A stretch of 64,000 nucleotides of DNA, taken from positions 13,741,928-13,805,927 of the forward strand of contig JBCFYV010000001.1 of the NCBI GenBank assembly GCA_039000515.1. Reading direction: 5' to 3'. Origin of the DNA: Timema cristinae. Taxonomy: Eukaryota > Arthropoda > Insecta > Phasmatodea > Timematidae. Below are positions 12,366 through 24,034 of the stretch, in pieces; the first letter of the stretch is position 1; each line of letters starts with the position of its first letter. The translations under genes and the position numbers were made by a program. The notes beneath the pieces are model-generated. The model saw only the letters and a list, made by a program, of their open reading frames with translations, was not told the DNA's origin and made no database searches.

Positions 12366-13091
12366 GTGATGTGGTCGACCGTGGCCACTATTTGGTCGAT
12401 CAATAAAAAAAGAAAGAATATGAGAGAGGGTTTGCAAATTTTTATAAAATCTAAATATTGAAGTCTGACTGACGACCATTTACAATCCTGCCTTCGTTTA
12501 TGACAGAGTAATTATGAACTCTCATCCAACAAACTATCCCAAGATTATGCAATGTCATGCATCAACATGAAAGTCAAGTATTTAATGAGAAAATATGTCT
12601 TTCAGGGAAATTATGTATTATTTGGTTTGACGAAAAACTCAGTTTTGGTATTTGAAAGGACTATTTAAGTAGTATTAAAACACAAAATGGGTTATCAAAT
12701 TTTTACCAATAAAACAAACAATATAAGCCTATGGTTCCTTATTAGATCGCAAAGGATTGTCCTTCTCTGGAGTGTAGAGCTAGATTAGAGTAACTAGTAC
12801 ATAGGCGTATAAACCAGACAAGTAGATAGACGTGCTTAAAAAAAATTGTATACCTATTCCAATTTGTAAAACATTTAATTTTCTCAGACATGGAAGGTTA
12901 GGTTCATTTATTTAATTTGAAATTTGGATTAAGTCTGTTTTATTTTGATGATATTCTAAATGTATATTTTGGGCAAACTTTAGTAAAATATGTGTTTTTA
13001 AACGAAAAGATTCTAGAGATAGATTTTTCTTCTACAAGCTGGGTCACAAAATGTTTTTATTAACCTAAAATTCACAGTGTTATACAATACC

Positions 13092-13900
13092 ACAGTGGCG
13101 CTTATGTATAGCACTGCGAACTGCAGCACCCCTATTTCCACTTAATATTATCGATAACATTTATATAATGAGTCCTTTTTTCTTTAATTACTTCTTTATT
13201 TTCGTAGTAAAATATAAATTCCTTAAGCTTAATGTCAGTACTTCAGTAGCCATCCCCCAGTTTATGAAAAAGATTAAAAATTATTTGTATGGAACTGTGT
13301 GCTTCACAGTGCCAATGACGACGTGGTGTTTGACTTGTACGCTTGCGCACATAGAAGGGGGGTAGGGAGGAAATCGGGACTGCCAGGTAGAGAGAGCACT
13401 GTTGCTCTCACAGTGCCGGCTCTGGTATGAGGGTGGAAGGAAGTTTTTTTACTCAGCGAGTGTTGTGCTTAAAAACCGTGTACCATATTCTTGAATGTAA
13501 GTGTAGAAGAGTGTGGAATTAGATTATTATTCTGCTTCCAGCTATTCTATTTGATTCCTTTTTTTTCGGTTATTTAATTCAACAGAAAGACTAAATGCGC
13601 TTGCAGTACTTTCAATAGAAAAAAATTTCCTCAATTGTCATCTAGAGCTCAAGGAGAAAATTGTTGCATTTGTTTGCGCAAATTAAAACAATAAGAATGG
13701 ATTTCATTTTAAATGAATAGATCAAGCTTGAACTGTAACAATTTAAGCTAAAGTAGGTAAAAAGGTTTTTTTTGTTAAGATTTTATCTCCTGAATAAATT
13801 TTCTTTTTATACATATTTTTTTCCCTTTTACAAAATTTAAACAAAGGCTAAACATTTTCTGGAGCAGCACCCTCACTAATTTTAGCTATGAGCCACCACT
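13092..13900. mobile_element. Probable non-autonomous hAT-like element
   Basis: The left end reads ACAGTGGCGCTTATG and the reverse complement of the right end reads AGTGGTGGCTCATAGC, resembling hAT termini (CAGTGG..). Flanking 8-mers ACAATACC (13084-13091) and ACAATAGC (13901-13908) agree at seven of eight positions, as expected of an aged hAT target duplication. The interior has no transposase-like frame but repeats CACAGTGCC motifs. Confidence 0.45.
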
Positions 13901-14115
13901 ACAATAGCATTTAAAAATGTTTATTCCAATTTGGTTTGAATAATATAATTTTAGGAAACTGCCCAAATTATAAGTGGCAAGACATATTAAAAAAACTTAT
14001 CTTTGAATTTAAAATGGGAACTTTAAAATATATAAATAAAAATTATATAGATATTTTAGGATAAATTATTTGGCTGTGTCACGGACCACGGTAAACGATG
14101 GCTGCAGCAACACTG

Positions 14116-14350
14116 TTAGGTTCTGGTGGTTACAGACAGAGATACTGTTATGTCTCTGGTGGTTACAGACAGAGATACTGTTATGTCTGGTGGTTACAGA
14201 CAGACACTGTTATGTCTCTGGTGGTTACAGACAGAGATACTGTTATGTCTCTGGTGGTTACAGACAGAGATACTGTTATGTCTCTGATGGTTACAGACAG
14301 AGACACTGATGTTCTGGGTGGTTACAGACAGAGATACTGTTATGTCTCCG
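14116..14350. repeat. Minisatellite, about 33-bp unit
   Basis: Seven or so tandem units built on GGTTACAGACAGAGATACTG followed by TTATGTCTCTGGT. One unit is shortened and one has a GATGTTCTGG variant. Overlapping open frames in two phases across it are by-products of the periodicity. Confidence 0.9.
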
Positions 14351-14878
14351 ATGGTTGTAGGCAAATCCTTAAGATGGGGAGGTAGGGTAGAAAGAGAAAG
14401 AAAATTAAAAAACCTAGGATGATGAAAATAAAATTCGCCAGACCCTACTCATCCAGGATTCAAACCCTGACTTTCGTATCGAATGCAGTCAATCTCAATG
14501 TAATACTTTAGTCCTATTGGATGCAGAGAGCAAATCATCAATTTTATAAACAAAGGTAGTTTTACTTTTAAATCAAGAAAGTTACACAATCCTTCATTAG
14601 CCTTTTACTTGTTTAATATAAACAGTTGAAACAAAATAATAATTTAGTTCCACTGAGAAAATAAATACTTTATTAAAAAAGAGTTAACACAAACATTTCT
14701 AAAAGTGGGTTGTTCAAAAGTTTAATTCTCTTTGAAGAGAAACGATTATTAAATCATACCGTCAACTCAAAATCTTGTAAAGTGTGTTTTCCTATTCTGC
14801 TTCATTTTAAGTTCTTAATTATATAGTTTCACAAGAATTCCTCTAAGGAAACAAATATGTACTTGAGGTTATACATTA
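14351..14878. other. Upstream flank of the odorant receptor
   Basis: A tRNA-like - strand motif (GGATTCAAACCCTGAC near 14455) is probably a SINE fragment. No TATA-type promoter or upstream coding exon could be assigned with confidence. Confidence 0.35.
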
Positions 14879-15987
14879 ATGAAGCATAATAATTTAAAAA
14901 CTACTTTTGTCTTGTCAAAATACAAAATGTATGGTGAAAATATTTTGCATCAAGCTTTGTTTTCATTACAACCCATGGATAGAAGGTATGTATATAAGGA
15001 ATCTACACCGAACTGTAAATATTACCGCCTCATCATGTTGAAAGGCAGGCCACTTTCTCACGTTAATCTGAATCTCTTTTTCTCTCTAATCTTACGTCTA
15101 GCTAGATGCTGGGGTGTTTGGCCCCTTTATAGCACGGAGGTCTCGAAATGGAAGAAAGGTATTCACAGCTTGTACAGCGTTGGCGTAATCTCGCATACTC
15201 TCCTGTACTTGATGATGATATTAACTAAGCTTATCATCGAGATGGACAACACAGAAGATTTGGTATACAGCTTGAGTGCGTTTCTAATCGGCTTCATCGT
15301 GTTTGGGAAGTTGACGACGCTACTGGGAAAGATCAGCGATATAAGGTGTTTGATTGAATCTTTGGAACACAATTTTCTGCATTTGGTGGAAGATCAAAAT
15401 GCGATAAAATTGGATATTATAGAAAAGTACCTATACCACACAAAGGTTATGACATATATATATTTCATTTTATTTGGGTTCACAGATTTACTGTACATCG
15501 GAAATGGTCTTATAAATATACTCCAGTTCAGAGACCACTTGGAAAATAATTGTACCGATTCCTGTTCAGCCCCTCCTCCAAACATGATCTTAAAAGCCTA
15601 CTTCCCCTTTGACACGACAAATGCCGTCAATGAGATCATTGTGTTTGTTCATCAAACTTTGGGGATGTTTTTTTGCACTATGATTTGTGCATCCATCGAT
15701 GTGTTTTATTTCACTTTAATGGCCGCTCTAAGTGTTCAGTTCGAGATTCTAAATGAAACACTAAGTCATTTGGACGTGGACCAAGACAACGTTGAACACC
15801 TGACCAACCTAAATATAAACAATGCAACTATGGATCATGTTCCGATCTCAAGAAACAGCGCAAAAGATATGAAACAAGGCACTACTAAACACAACAATGA
15901 TCTTTTTAATACACTTTCAACAAAACACTATAGCTCCTGGAAACCTAATTTGATAGACTGCATTCAGTACCATCAGTCACTGCTTGA
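14879..15987 (+). CDS. Odorant receptor exon 1 (helices 1-4 and most of loop ICL2)
   Basis: One long exon encodes the N-terminus and first four membrane helices. It ends in phase 2 at GA|GTAAGT; the in-frame TAA formed there is intronic. The last roughly 75 residues are hydrophilic, with many N, K, T and H. Start choice is open between 14879, 14975 and 15035. Confidence 0.8.
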
Positions 15988-18825
15988 GTAAGTTAAAAAA
16001 ACACAAATATGCACATTTTAATATTACTGTGATAAAACACTTTGCGATAGATAAGCATTAAGAAAATATAATCACCAAGTTAGATCCGGTTGGACATGTA
16101 TTTACATTATTTATTTGGGGGTGAGGAAGTTTAAATTTATAGAAATAAATGTACCTATGTTTGCATGGAGGGAGAGAGTGAAAACCATAGGAAAAGTCAT
16201 CCTCAGTAACTCGACTGAGATTCAAACCCCTGTTTGGATGTGTAATTTTATATTTTTTACACAATCACTTTTAAAAGTCATGTTTGTTTGAAATGATAGT
16301 TTTGATAGTTAAATTTTTACTTGAAAATGGGATGTAACCAGTAAACAATCGAGGCAATCCAACTATGGTTGATTCTAATAACTTGTCTAATACACTGGAT
16401 ATCATCTCTGAGGGAACTGCATGGCTATTATTAGTAAACAGCATAGTTATTCTCTTGTTATAGTGTGTTCAACCTTATATTAAATATAAGACAAGTTTGG
16501 CAACACTGGATCATCAAAGTTGCCAGTAACCCTCCTCATCCCAGCACACTATCTTCTAATGTAACTGAAAGCGAGGATATTTGTCAACAGTTAACCAAGA
16601 GAAAGAGAGAGAGCTAAGATAAAGGTTTTCTCTGTGAACCCATAGTTCCCTCAGTTGTGATAATGTTCAATTTGTTGTGTTTTATTTGTTTTCAGCATGT
16701 CTGAGAAGATGAAGCAACTTCTCAGCCCTTCTCTGTACTGGCATTATCTCATGATCTCCATCACACTCTGCTTCGTCGGCTTCCAAGCAATACAGGTACG
16801 GCAACTGCAGTTTATATCTCGCAACACAATTGGGTTTATCATAACTTTGTACTCGGGTTGACTTCTTCAAATCTTCTAAAATCCTGAATCCTGAATGAAT
16901 GTCGAGGATATTAAAAAATATCAGATTCAACGAACTAATACATCCATTGCAGACTCCTCCAGGTCATGGGGCAGACCTGGATAGCTCAGTGGTTGAGCAC
17001 TAAGTTAAAGGTCTTGGGGTTTAATTTATATGCTCAAATATATTTTTTTTTCAATAAATACTTGAGTAAAAAATACATTGTTTTGACCAAAAATAATGCT
17101 TTTAAAAACAATGTTAAAATTGTATGCTTTAATTTTTTTTTTTATTCTTCGACAATAAAATGTCTATTGTGTACTTTCACAATAGTCTGGACTGGCGATT
17201 ACTCGGAGATCTGGGTTCGAATTTCGGTTGGGTGTACCAAGAGTGGTTCAACCACTTTCCCTCCACATAAATGCGGGTTACATTTCCTCTTAAGCTACAC
17301 CGACATGGTTCACAGAACTTTTAAAAATGAGAAGTTTGTTTGGCTTGTTTTGGTAGCTTCGTCTCTCATTGCTCTATTTAAACATTTCTTACATCCGCTG
17401 ACTTTATTTTGTTTATGTTTGTCAGCTGTCTCCAACCAGCGGTCAGTTCATGTCTACAGTGCTGTTTCTGCTGTGTCTGGTGTCCCAACTGGGACTTCTC
17501 TGCTGGTCCGCTGACAAAATAACAGTTGAGGTAACAGCCCCCTTTGGTGGTGATGTCTATCTCCTAGCAGAAAAACATTTGGTCAATCTGTGTGTATACC
17601 ATATATTATTATTATTATTATTATTATTAGCACCGCGTCTTACTACCCGTTCGGGTTATACGCACTTACGCTAATGTGTAATGGTAGGGTGACTGTGAGA
17701 TGAAATGGAGGACCTACAGTTTAACGTGGAATCCGAACCACGGTGGAGGCCTGGCATTCCCACATTCACAAGATATATTGTCAGAGGTGAAGGAAGGGTT
17801 TGGAAATCAGATAAATCTGTGCCGGGACCGAGGATTGAACCCCGGCCACCAGCATAGAAGTCTGACACCTTACCCCTAGACCACCAGGTCACCTACTACA
17901 CCATATACACACAGTAACTAGGGACAGTTCAGTTTACAAAGGAAGGACCTTATGTGACATCTAGAACAGTTACTAGATCTACTTTCACAGGAAGAACCTT
18001 ATCTGACAGAAATGTTACTAGATTTAGTTTCATATATCCATATATCAAGTCATGTTATCTGCAGCTATCATTTTTAACAGATATTATCAATACCTAAGAA
18101 ATAACAATGAAAATATAGTAAAACTTTATTACTGTGTCAGCAAACAAAATATGTTTGTTTTTTAAAAGTTTCTTCATATAAAAGTTTGTTTTATTTATTA
18201 TGAATATTGATAATACATACAATATAATATATTAACTAAAATACCATAGGCTACACTTCAGCAAATAAAATTAACCTAATTAACAGAACTTTATCTTTTT
18301 TGTTGCATAAATTTATTTAGTTGTCATCCAAAATTGTCGCTTCGTACTGTTTTAAAGAGGTTTCAAAAGCGTGTTTTCCCCCACTTCTTAGTACCTGTTC
18401 AGACTATATACACATTAAGCTTAAAATTTTAAACTTTCCTCCAAATGTTTACTGTTGAATTTATATAAAAAGAATTAATATACAATATTTACTGTTGGTT
18501 ATTTCCAGAGTTATAAAATAACAGAAGTGGCCTTCGGATGCCAATGGTACAACGCTTCTCCTGCATTTAAGTTCTGCATTCAAAATATCATCAGGAGGTC
18601 CCAGAAGCCGGTAACTATCACAGCAGGGATGTTTGGACCTCTGTCGCTAAAGATGTTTATGAGTGTAAGTTTATTTAAAAAAACATGATTAGAATATTAA
18701 TTTAACATTTTTTCACAATCACATTTGTGAATGTTATTAATTATAATTTAAGAAATGTGTTTGTATTCCCACAGCTTCTACAGACGTCCTACTCATATTT
18801 CTCTGTCTTGAGACAAACTCAGTGA
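14879..18825 (+). CDS. Odorant receptor (7tm_6 family), five coding exons
   Basis: Insect odorant receptors are seven-helix ligand-gated cation channel subunits that pair with Orco in olfactory neuron dendrites. Coding exons are 14879-15987, 16696-16795, 17426-17530, 18509-18664 and 18775-18825, joined by GT-AG introns in phases 2, 0, 0 and 0, giving 506 residues from the first ATG. Hydrophobic helices fall near residues 94-120, 126-150, 190-212, 252-285, 383-400, 408-435 and 475-500. The C-terminus has the family signature: [12 protein letters not shown], then PLSLKMFMS and [14 protein letters not shown]. 506 is long for this family (about 400); ATGs at 14975 and 15035 are plausible starts giving 474 and 454. 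The loop between helices 4 and 5 is unusually long (about 90 residues). No frame break is present. It is a divergent tuning receptor, not Orco: the C-terminus differs. Confidence 0.88.
16115..16240 (-). repeat. SINE family A fragment in odorant receptor intron 1
   Basis: The reverse complement carries the box B GGGTTTGAATCTC and body motifs including ATGCAAACATAGG. Both ends are truncated. Confidence 0.55.
16696..16795 (+). CDS. Odorant receptor exon 2 (helix 5)
   Basis: Acceptor TTGTTTTCAG, donor GTACGG. Encodes MSEKMKQLL, then [20 protein letters not shown]. Phase 2 in, phase 0 out. Confidence 0.85.
16963..17300 (+). repeat. SINE remnants in odorant receptor intron 2
   Basis: At 16974-17000, CCTGGATAGCTCAGTGGTTG is a family C head without its box B. 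At about 17170-17300, CTGGGTTCGAATTTCGG followed by CTTTCCCTCCACATAAATGC is the 3' part of a family A head and body. The open frame across this stretch is chance. Confidence 0.5.
17426..17530 (+). CDS. Odorant receptor exon 3 (helix 6)
   Basis: Acceptor TTTGTCAG, donor GTAACA. Encodes [20 protein letters not shown] and [15 protein letters not shown]. Phase 0 on both sides. Confidence 0.85.
17606..17899 (-). repeat. SINE family B, full length, with target duplication
   Basis: The - strand has a tRNA-Glu-like head (ACCTGGTGGTCTAGGGGTAA as box A; CCGGGGTTCAATCC as box B), a body of about 190 bp, the tail GGGTAGTAAGACGCGGTGCT and a (TAA)n end. The 8-mer ACCATATA flanks it at 17598-17605 and 17900-17907. 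It lies antisense in odorant receptor intron 3. Confidence 0.9.
18509..18664 (+). CDS. Odorant receptor exon 4
   Basis: Acceptor GTTATTTCCAG, donor GTAAGT, phase 0 on both sides. Encodes the conserved pre-helix-7 block: [25 protein letters not shown] and [13 protein letters not shown]. Confidence 0.88.
18775..18825 (+). CDS. Odorant receptor exon 5 with stop
   Basis: Acceptor TGTATTCCCACAG. Encodes [16 protein letters not shown] and TGA. This is the family's C-terminal end of helix 7, at the expected length. Confidence 0.88.
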   Translation, partial: LLQTSYSYFSVLRQTQ

Positions 18826-18968
18826 GACACATCCTGCCCCTCAACGCCACAGAGCAACATTCTCACAGATAATAACAAAGATATTTTACAAAGACAGGAA
18901 TTTCAACAAATATTTTAAAACAAATGAAACCATAGTTTTTTTAGTAGAGAAAATGTACAATTTAAATA

Positions 18969-19117
18969 TTATTATTATTATTATTATTAGCACCGCGTCT
19001 TATTACCCATTCGGGTTATATGCACTTACACTAATGTGTAATGGTAGGGTGATTGTGAGATGAAATGAAGGACCTACAGTTTAACGTGGAATCCGAACCA
19101 CGGTGGTGGCCTGGCAT
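18969..19117 (-). repeat. SINE family B, 5'-truncated, perfect 12-bp target duplication
   Basis: Only the 3' half of family B is present, ending in (TAA)n; the tRNA head is missing. ACAATTTAAATA occurs on both sides, at 18957-18968 and 19118-19129, proving a single 5'-truncated insertion event. It lies about 140 bp past the odorant receptor stop, antisense, probably in the 3' UTR or just beyond. Confidence 0.9.
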
Positions 19118-19129
19118 ACAATTTAAATA

Positions 19130-20379
19130 ACAATAAACAATGTTAGAAGAGAAATTGTTTTAAAATAACATGTATGAATTAATAAAGTGCACTAAGCATC
19201 GTGCAATGTGTCATCATTATATATATTCTGATAGAATGTATGATAATATGGTGTTGTTGCCCCGCGATTGGGAGCCAATTATGAAGATATTGTTTATTGA
19301 AATATATACGCCACACAATGAGCGCCAACTATTGTGTTTTCGGTATTTATATACTAATGATGCCCCACGATACGGCACCAATTATGTTGATACTGGATTA
19401 ATATTGAGATAATGCCCTGTGGTTGAACACTACCTTATAATTATGTTGGGTTTTACGGTGGTTATGATGCAAGTATGCTTTATTGCGCACTTACCTGCGG
19501 TTACTTAATCTGATTATTTCTGATAATTAATCTTATGAAATAAACAAGACTTTTAATGTTGTACACAATTTATTATGTGATTACACCTTCGGCACTGAAC
19601 ATGTGATATTATGTAATAAAGTTATTGTTATGTTACTGCTTAATATATTACAAGCACTACTATAACAAAGTTATGTTTATCACTACTAATATTATCAGTA
19701 CTGTTTTTCTGTTTAACTAGTATATATTCATACGCACAAACGTCTTATATATGACCTACCCCTTGCTTCTTGGACCCCTTGTCTGCAGTGTCAAAACTAA
19801 CTAATAGAAAAAGTTCTGGTGACAGGTGGTGTGAAGGCTGGTTTTCTATTGGGCAGAGGGAGCCAGCAAGTCACAAGATTTTGCTAAATACTACAGAGTT
19901 GATCTTTTAAAGAAAAAAATGTCATGGTGTAATATATTGACATTATTTCTGAAAAGTGCGTGACTCTCCATGGCTGAAGTCATAAAAGGATATTTTACAT
20001 ACAGTTTATTGAAGAAAAATACCTTCATCCGTGACTTATTAAATATATGAAAGGGGTCAAAAACAGAATAATTACAAATGTTGTAGAAAATGAAGCACAA
20101 ATTAAATTAAAAATCATTAACATACATTTATACACACTTCAATATTTTCAATGATGAAGATGCCATATATTATCAAATTATTGAATATTAAGAAAAGTAA
20201 AATTCAATTTTTAAGTGAATTTAAATTGGATAAGTTGTACTAGATTGACGCGAAAGAAACATATATATTTAATATAGATATAAAATATATGCACAATATT
20301 TAAATTATTATTCTAGTTTGTAAGTCGTTTGCATTACATACTCTAATAAAACTATAAGTGGATGTTAGTTAAAAGAAAT
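19130..20379. other. Region downstream of the odorant receptor, with a primer-binding-site-like triplet
   Basis: Between about 19259 and 19385 three diverged copies of a motif occur on the - strand (AATTGGCTCCCAATCGCGGG, AGTTGGCGCTCATTGTG, AATTGGTGCCGTATCGTGGG), spaced about 50 bp. TGGCxCCxxxxxxGGGG is the shape of an LTR-retroelement primer binding site, but no reverse transcriptase or paired LTR is seen. The rest shows nothing. Confidence 0.35.
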
Positions 20380-20485
20380 AGGCATTCCCGACCAAGATTC
20401 AAACCATGATCTCCCCGTCACCGGTGGTCCAATCTTTTGCGATAGTAATGACTTAGACTGTTTGACCACCGAAGCGGGTAGGAAA
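20380..20485 (-). repeat. SINE family A head fragment
   Basis: The - strand reads CGGTGGTCAAACAGTCTAAG, then CTATCGCAAAAGATTGGACC, a GGGGAGATCATGG block and GGTTTGAATCTTGG as box B. The body and tail are missing. Confidence 0.65.
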
Positions 20486-23400
20486 TTGTTGAGGCAACTG
20501 AAAAACAAGAGGATAATTATGTAAAACCCGACTGACCATCACACAAAATTATACAGTGTGACTAAATGCAAAGCTTTCCAAAAGAAACAAAAACTTGATT
20601 TCTACTGTTTTTCTATAATGTGTCAAACTATTTTTTCGAAATGGGTCAAATCAACTATTTTACGAATCCAAATCTCCAATCTAAATTTTGGAAAAAATGT
20701 CAAACATAAGAGGAACTGCAAATCTAATGGAATAATAAAAATACAAACAGTAACTAAATGTTAAAAAAATTTCTTATAATCCATACATTATTACATTCAT
20801 GCAGTCAGTCAGTGTTAAATTACTGGTCTGGGGCCTGGTTGTTAAGTTCATCCTATAATATAATTGGTTCTAATCCACCAATAAGCAGTATGAGAGCTTT
20901 ATAACAAATTTCACTTAATAAATTTAAATATAAATATATTTAAGAATATGAATATTGAATACTAAATGTTCTCGAATCCTTTAATTCTGAATATCCTTAG
21001 GGTTGTTACGTAATTTGCCACTCTACCATGTATGTCCCTATATTTTATACTTTTTGTGAATAGTTTCCAATTTAATTTCGTGTGAAATTAAACACTTCAA
21101 AGTTCGCAAGCTGTTTTGCCGGCCTGACAAATAATTCTATTTACATCCAGTCAATAAAATAAAAGGACGCAAGGAACAACGGAAAACATTGTTTTAAATA
21201 ATTTAAATAAGGAATTTTGAATTAAGGAAGAACACTTACCTTTTATTAAACATATTAATTATCCTTCTAAGAAGTTTGTTTGACTCTTGTATTTATTTTC
21301 AACGTCGACCATGATTGTTTTAAAGCATGCGCAGATCTATCAAACAAGTGCATAGAGGTTCTCGTGATTGTTAAAGAAGAAACAAGGCACAATGTAAATA
21401 ACTCAAAGCTAGCGCGATTTTCAATTTATACAGATAGAAATAAACATTTAATTCTTTTAAAAAAACATTTTTCACATTCATTGGCATATATTTCAATATT
21501 TATATTAAACCTGCATTGTATTTGATTTTTATCCCTAGTCCAAATACAACATTTTATCTTTTGTTTTTATATAATAGTTTTCTCTTTGGACTTGGAAGTA
21601 AAGAATAGAACATTTTTAAATTTGATTTTTGGAAGACTTTTTGGTAGGAGACTGGGTCTTCTTCCTCGGTGTTGGTCTAACATGGAGCCAAATCTGTAGA
21701 GCTCTTTATTTAATTTATTTTTAAGTGAATTAATGGTTAAAAATTAAAGTATGAGCAGTAAACGGAAAGTTAAGAGTGTGTGCAAGAACTAGACTTTATT
21801 TTTGTTTAAATGTGGTAGAGTCAGCATTTCTAAAGTGAAGCAAATTTCTGAAGTTGGTGTTGTTTCAACATAGACTCATTCATGGGTGAGGTCAGGCCAA
21901 CTCTTCAACTCTAAATTCATACTTTCTTTTCTTTTATCTAAAATCAGCTTCATGTAAGAACTTTCAGTAAGACTATATAATTCAGAGAATTAATTAACAT
22001 CATTTTATGTATAAATGTTAATTTTATTGATTTTTTTGTTTCTCTTCTCTTTTTTTGTTTCAACATTATTATGTTATTTTTATAAAAAATAGAATTATAA
22101 CTATACAGAATTCCATAGGTAGGATTAGGATGTGGTAAATAAGGAAACAACAATAAATCCACAAAAGTTCCAACCATTGTTATTTTATACACTTATTTTT
22201 ATAGTAGTATAAATTACTACATTTGGTTCCAACAAACCTTTTTTTTTGTGTTTATGATATATCTTATGTATTCCCCAGTGGTCTCGAGTATTGAGCGTCG
22301 TCGTGCCACCGTCTGTTTTAGCCGAGGTAAATGTTTTTTTTATTAATATTATTTTCTCCTATATCCTAGGAGCGGCGCCCAAGATATAACACGAATTGTA
22401 TACACCTTGATGTTAACTATTGTTATTTATGTAAACATATTTAGAAGACACTGAAAGTATACTAGAACAGAGATTATATAAAGAAATAGAAAAAAGAAGA
22501 AGAATTATATATTTATTTTTTCCACCACAGGGTTTCTAAGAATTCTAGGCTCTCATATCTAGTATTTTCTTTTAAAGAAATTTGTTATTTTTTTCAAGCC
22601 ACAGCTGCTGACTTCCTGAGGTAATTCAAGAACACTCAGGGTTTTTCTTAACTCTCCCGCCAGGTTTGTGAAGCACATGATGGGTGGGGTGAGGGCCAAT
22701 GCGTTGGATGGGGTGGAGGGAGGGCTACTTTTAAAAATATAGTATGCCACATCATGCGAAACATGGATCAACAATATAGAACTGTAGAAAAATAAATCAC
22801 AAATAAAAGTAAACACACACGCTTATATACAAACACATCAAGATTCCAATGTAGGTTTGTGTGAAGTACACATTTGTGGATTCAAAGCGAAGTTGAATTA
22901 AATGATATTAAATTTATCTTAAGCCTAAGCGAATTTTGAATATTTAAAAAATAATGTTTAGTATTGGATAAAATTATATTTTAAATAACTTTGTGAATTC
23001 AGGTATTAAATATAGCTCATCAAAATGCTATATTTCAAATCTAATTAATATATTTCATCTTATTATTATAAATGAATTCTATTAGATAATTATTTTATGA
23101 AAACAATAATTTGCGATGAAAATATCAGCAGAAAATGAAAAAAATAAACATAGACATGTGTTTTAACTTTAAATGTTCTTTTTTGTCGAAGCTTCGTAGT
23201 TGTCGAACACGGAATTTTAATTTCAAGCCGAAGTCGAGGCGGACAAATATTCAAAGCAAAGATGATTAAGCCACACACACACATATTCAACATATAGGTT
23301 GGTACAACTGAATCTAAATTCCTGTGAAGTATTTTATCTCCTGAGGAAGCTTCTGTGTGACATTAAGATAATGAAGAGTTTGTAAATAAGTGATAGTGTT

Positions 23401-23604
23401 TTTATTTTTATTTGAGCTTCATTCTATCAAATTTATTTCTTTAGTTACATATTATAACATACTTGATGCACTTTAGTTCATAAATAAAATACAATAAAAA
23501 TATTACTCTCATATGGCTGGCTTTCTTCTTTTCCCTCAAATTTTTGGGCTGAAGGGCCACATTGAGAATTTATTTTAAATAGAAGAATGATTCGCCAAGT
23601 AAAA
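20486..23604. other. Intergenic AT-rich DNA, no gene seen
   Basis: No supported coding sequence. A short segment at about 22275-22323 is flanked by an acceptor-like CCCCAG and a donor-like GTAAAT and could be an untranslated exon, but nothing else supports it. Confidence 0.35.
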
Positions 23605-23850
23605 TACCATATTTTGGTAGACACAATTTATTGTAGTTGAAGGTGGCTCGTTATCTGATAGCTCGTGATCTTAATTGATTACATATGTGTAGCTGACGAT
23701 TTCCGTACGTTTATCATATACTTTGCTTTAAAACATGAGTGAAAAATTACCCTGGACATGGGATGATTCCTGGGTAGCTCAGTGGTTAGAGTATTGGTGT
23801 AGTAATCTAAATGTCCCTGATCGATTCTTGTGTACAGTTGTCATTTTTAA
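23605..23850 (+). repeat. SINE family C, long 5' extension present
   Basis: Before the tRNA-like head (CCTGGGTAGCTCAGTGGTTA) lies about 150 bp that aligns with the 5' side of the 57.6-kb copy: TTATCTGATAGCTCG.GATCTTA and TGTGTAGCTGA, then CCTGGACA.GGGA. Two independent copies sharing this extension show it is part of the element. Confidence 0.65.
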
Positions 23851-23861
23851 ATTTTCAGAAT

Positions 23862-24034
23862 ACGATATAGACGCACTTATGCTAATGTGAAATGAAATGG
23901 AGGACCTACACTTTAACGTGGGATCTGAACCACGATGGATTCTACACATTCACAAACTGTGTTTAATACACGTCTTGTCAGAGGTGAAGAAAGGGTTTGG
24001 CAATCAGATACATCTTTGCCGGGACCGAGGATTG
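23862..24034 (-). repeat. SINE family B, partial
   Basis: Carries the family B body in - orientation (GAGGACCTACACTTTAACGT, TTGTCAGAGGTGAAGAAAGG, GCCGGGACCGAGGATTG) and ends at box B. The tail begins abruptly next to the family C copy, suggesting one inserted into or beside the other. Confidence 0.75.

Noticed and set aside
14070..14385. Overlapping 79- and 95-codon open frames
   Set aside because: Both are translations of the 33-bp minisatellite in different phases.
14879..18825. Gustatory receptor or Orco identity
   Set aside because: The QKPVTITAG...PLSL...[13 protein letters not shown] ending is that of tuning odorant receptors; gustatory receptors end in a TYhhhhhQF motif that is absent, and the Orco C-terminus differs.
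23760..23850. Possible genuine tRNA gene (CCTGGGTAGCTCAGTGGTTA)
   Set aside because: Similar heads recur with the same flanking non-tRNA sequence, and no complete cloverleaf could be formed; treated as SINE family C.
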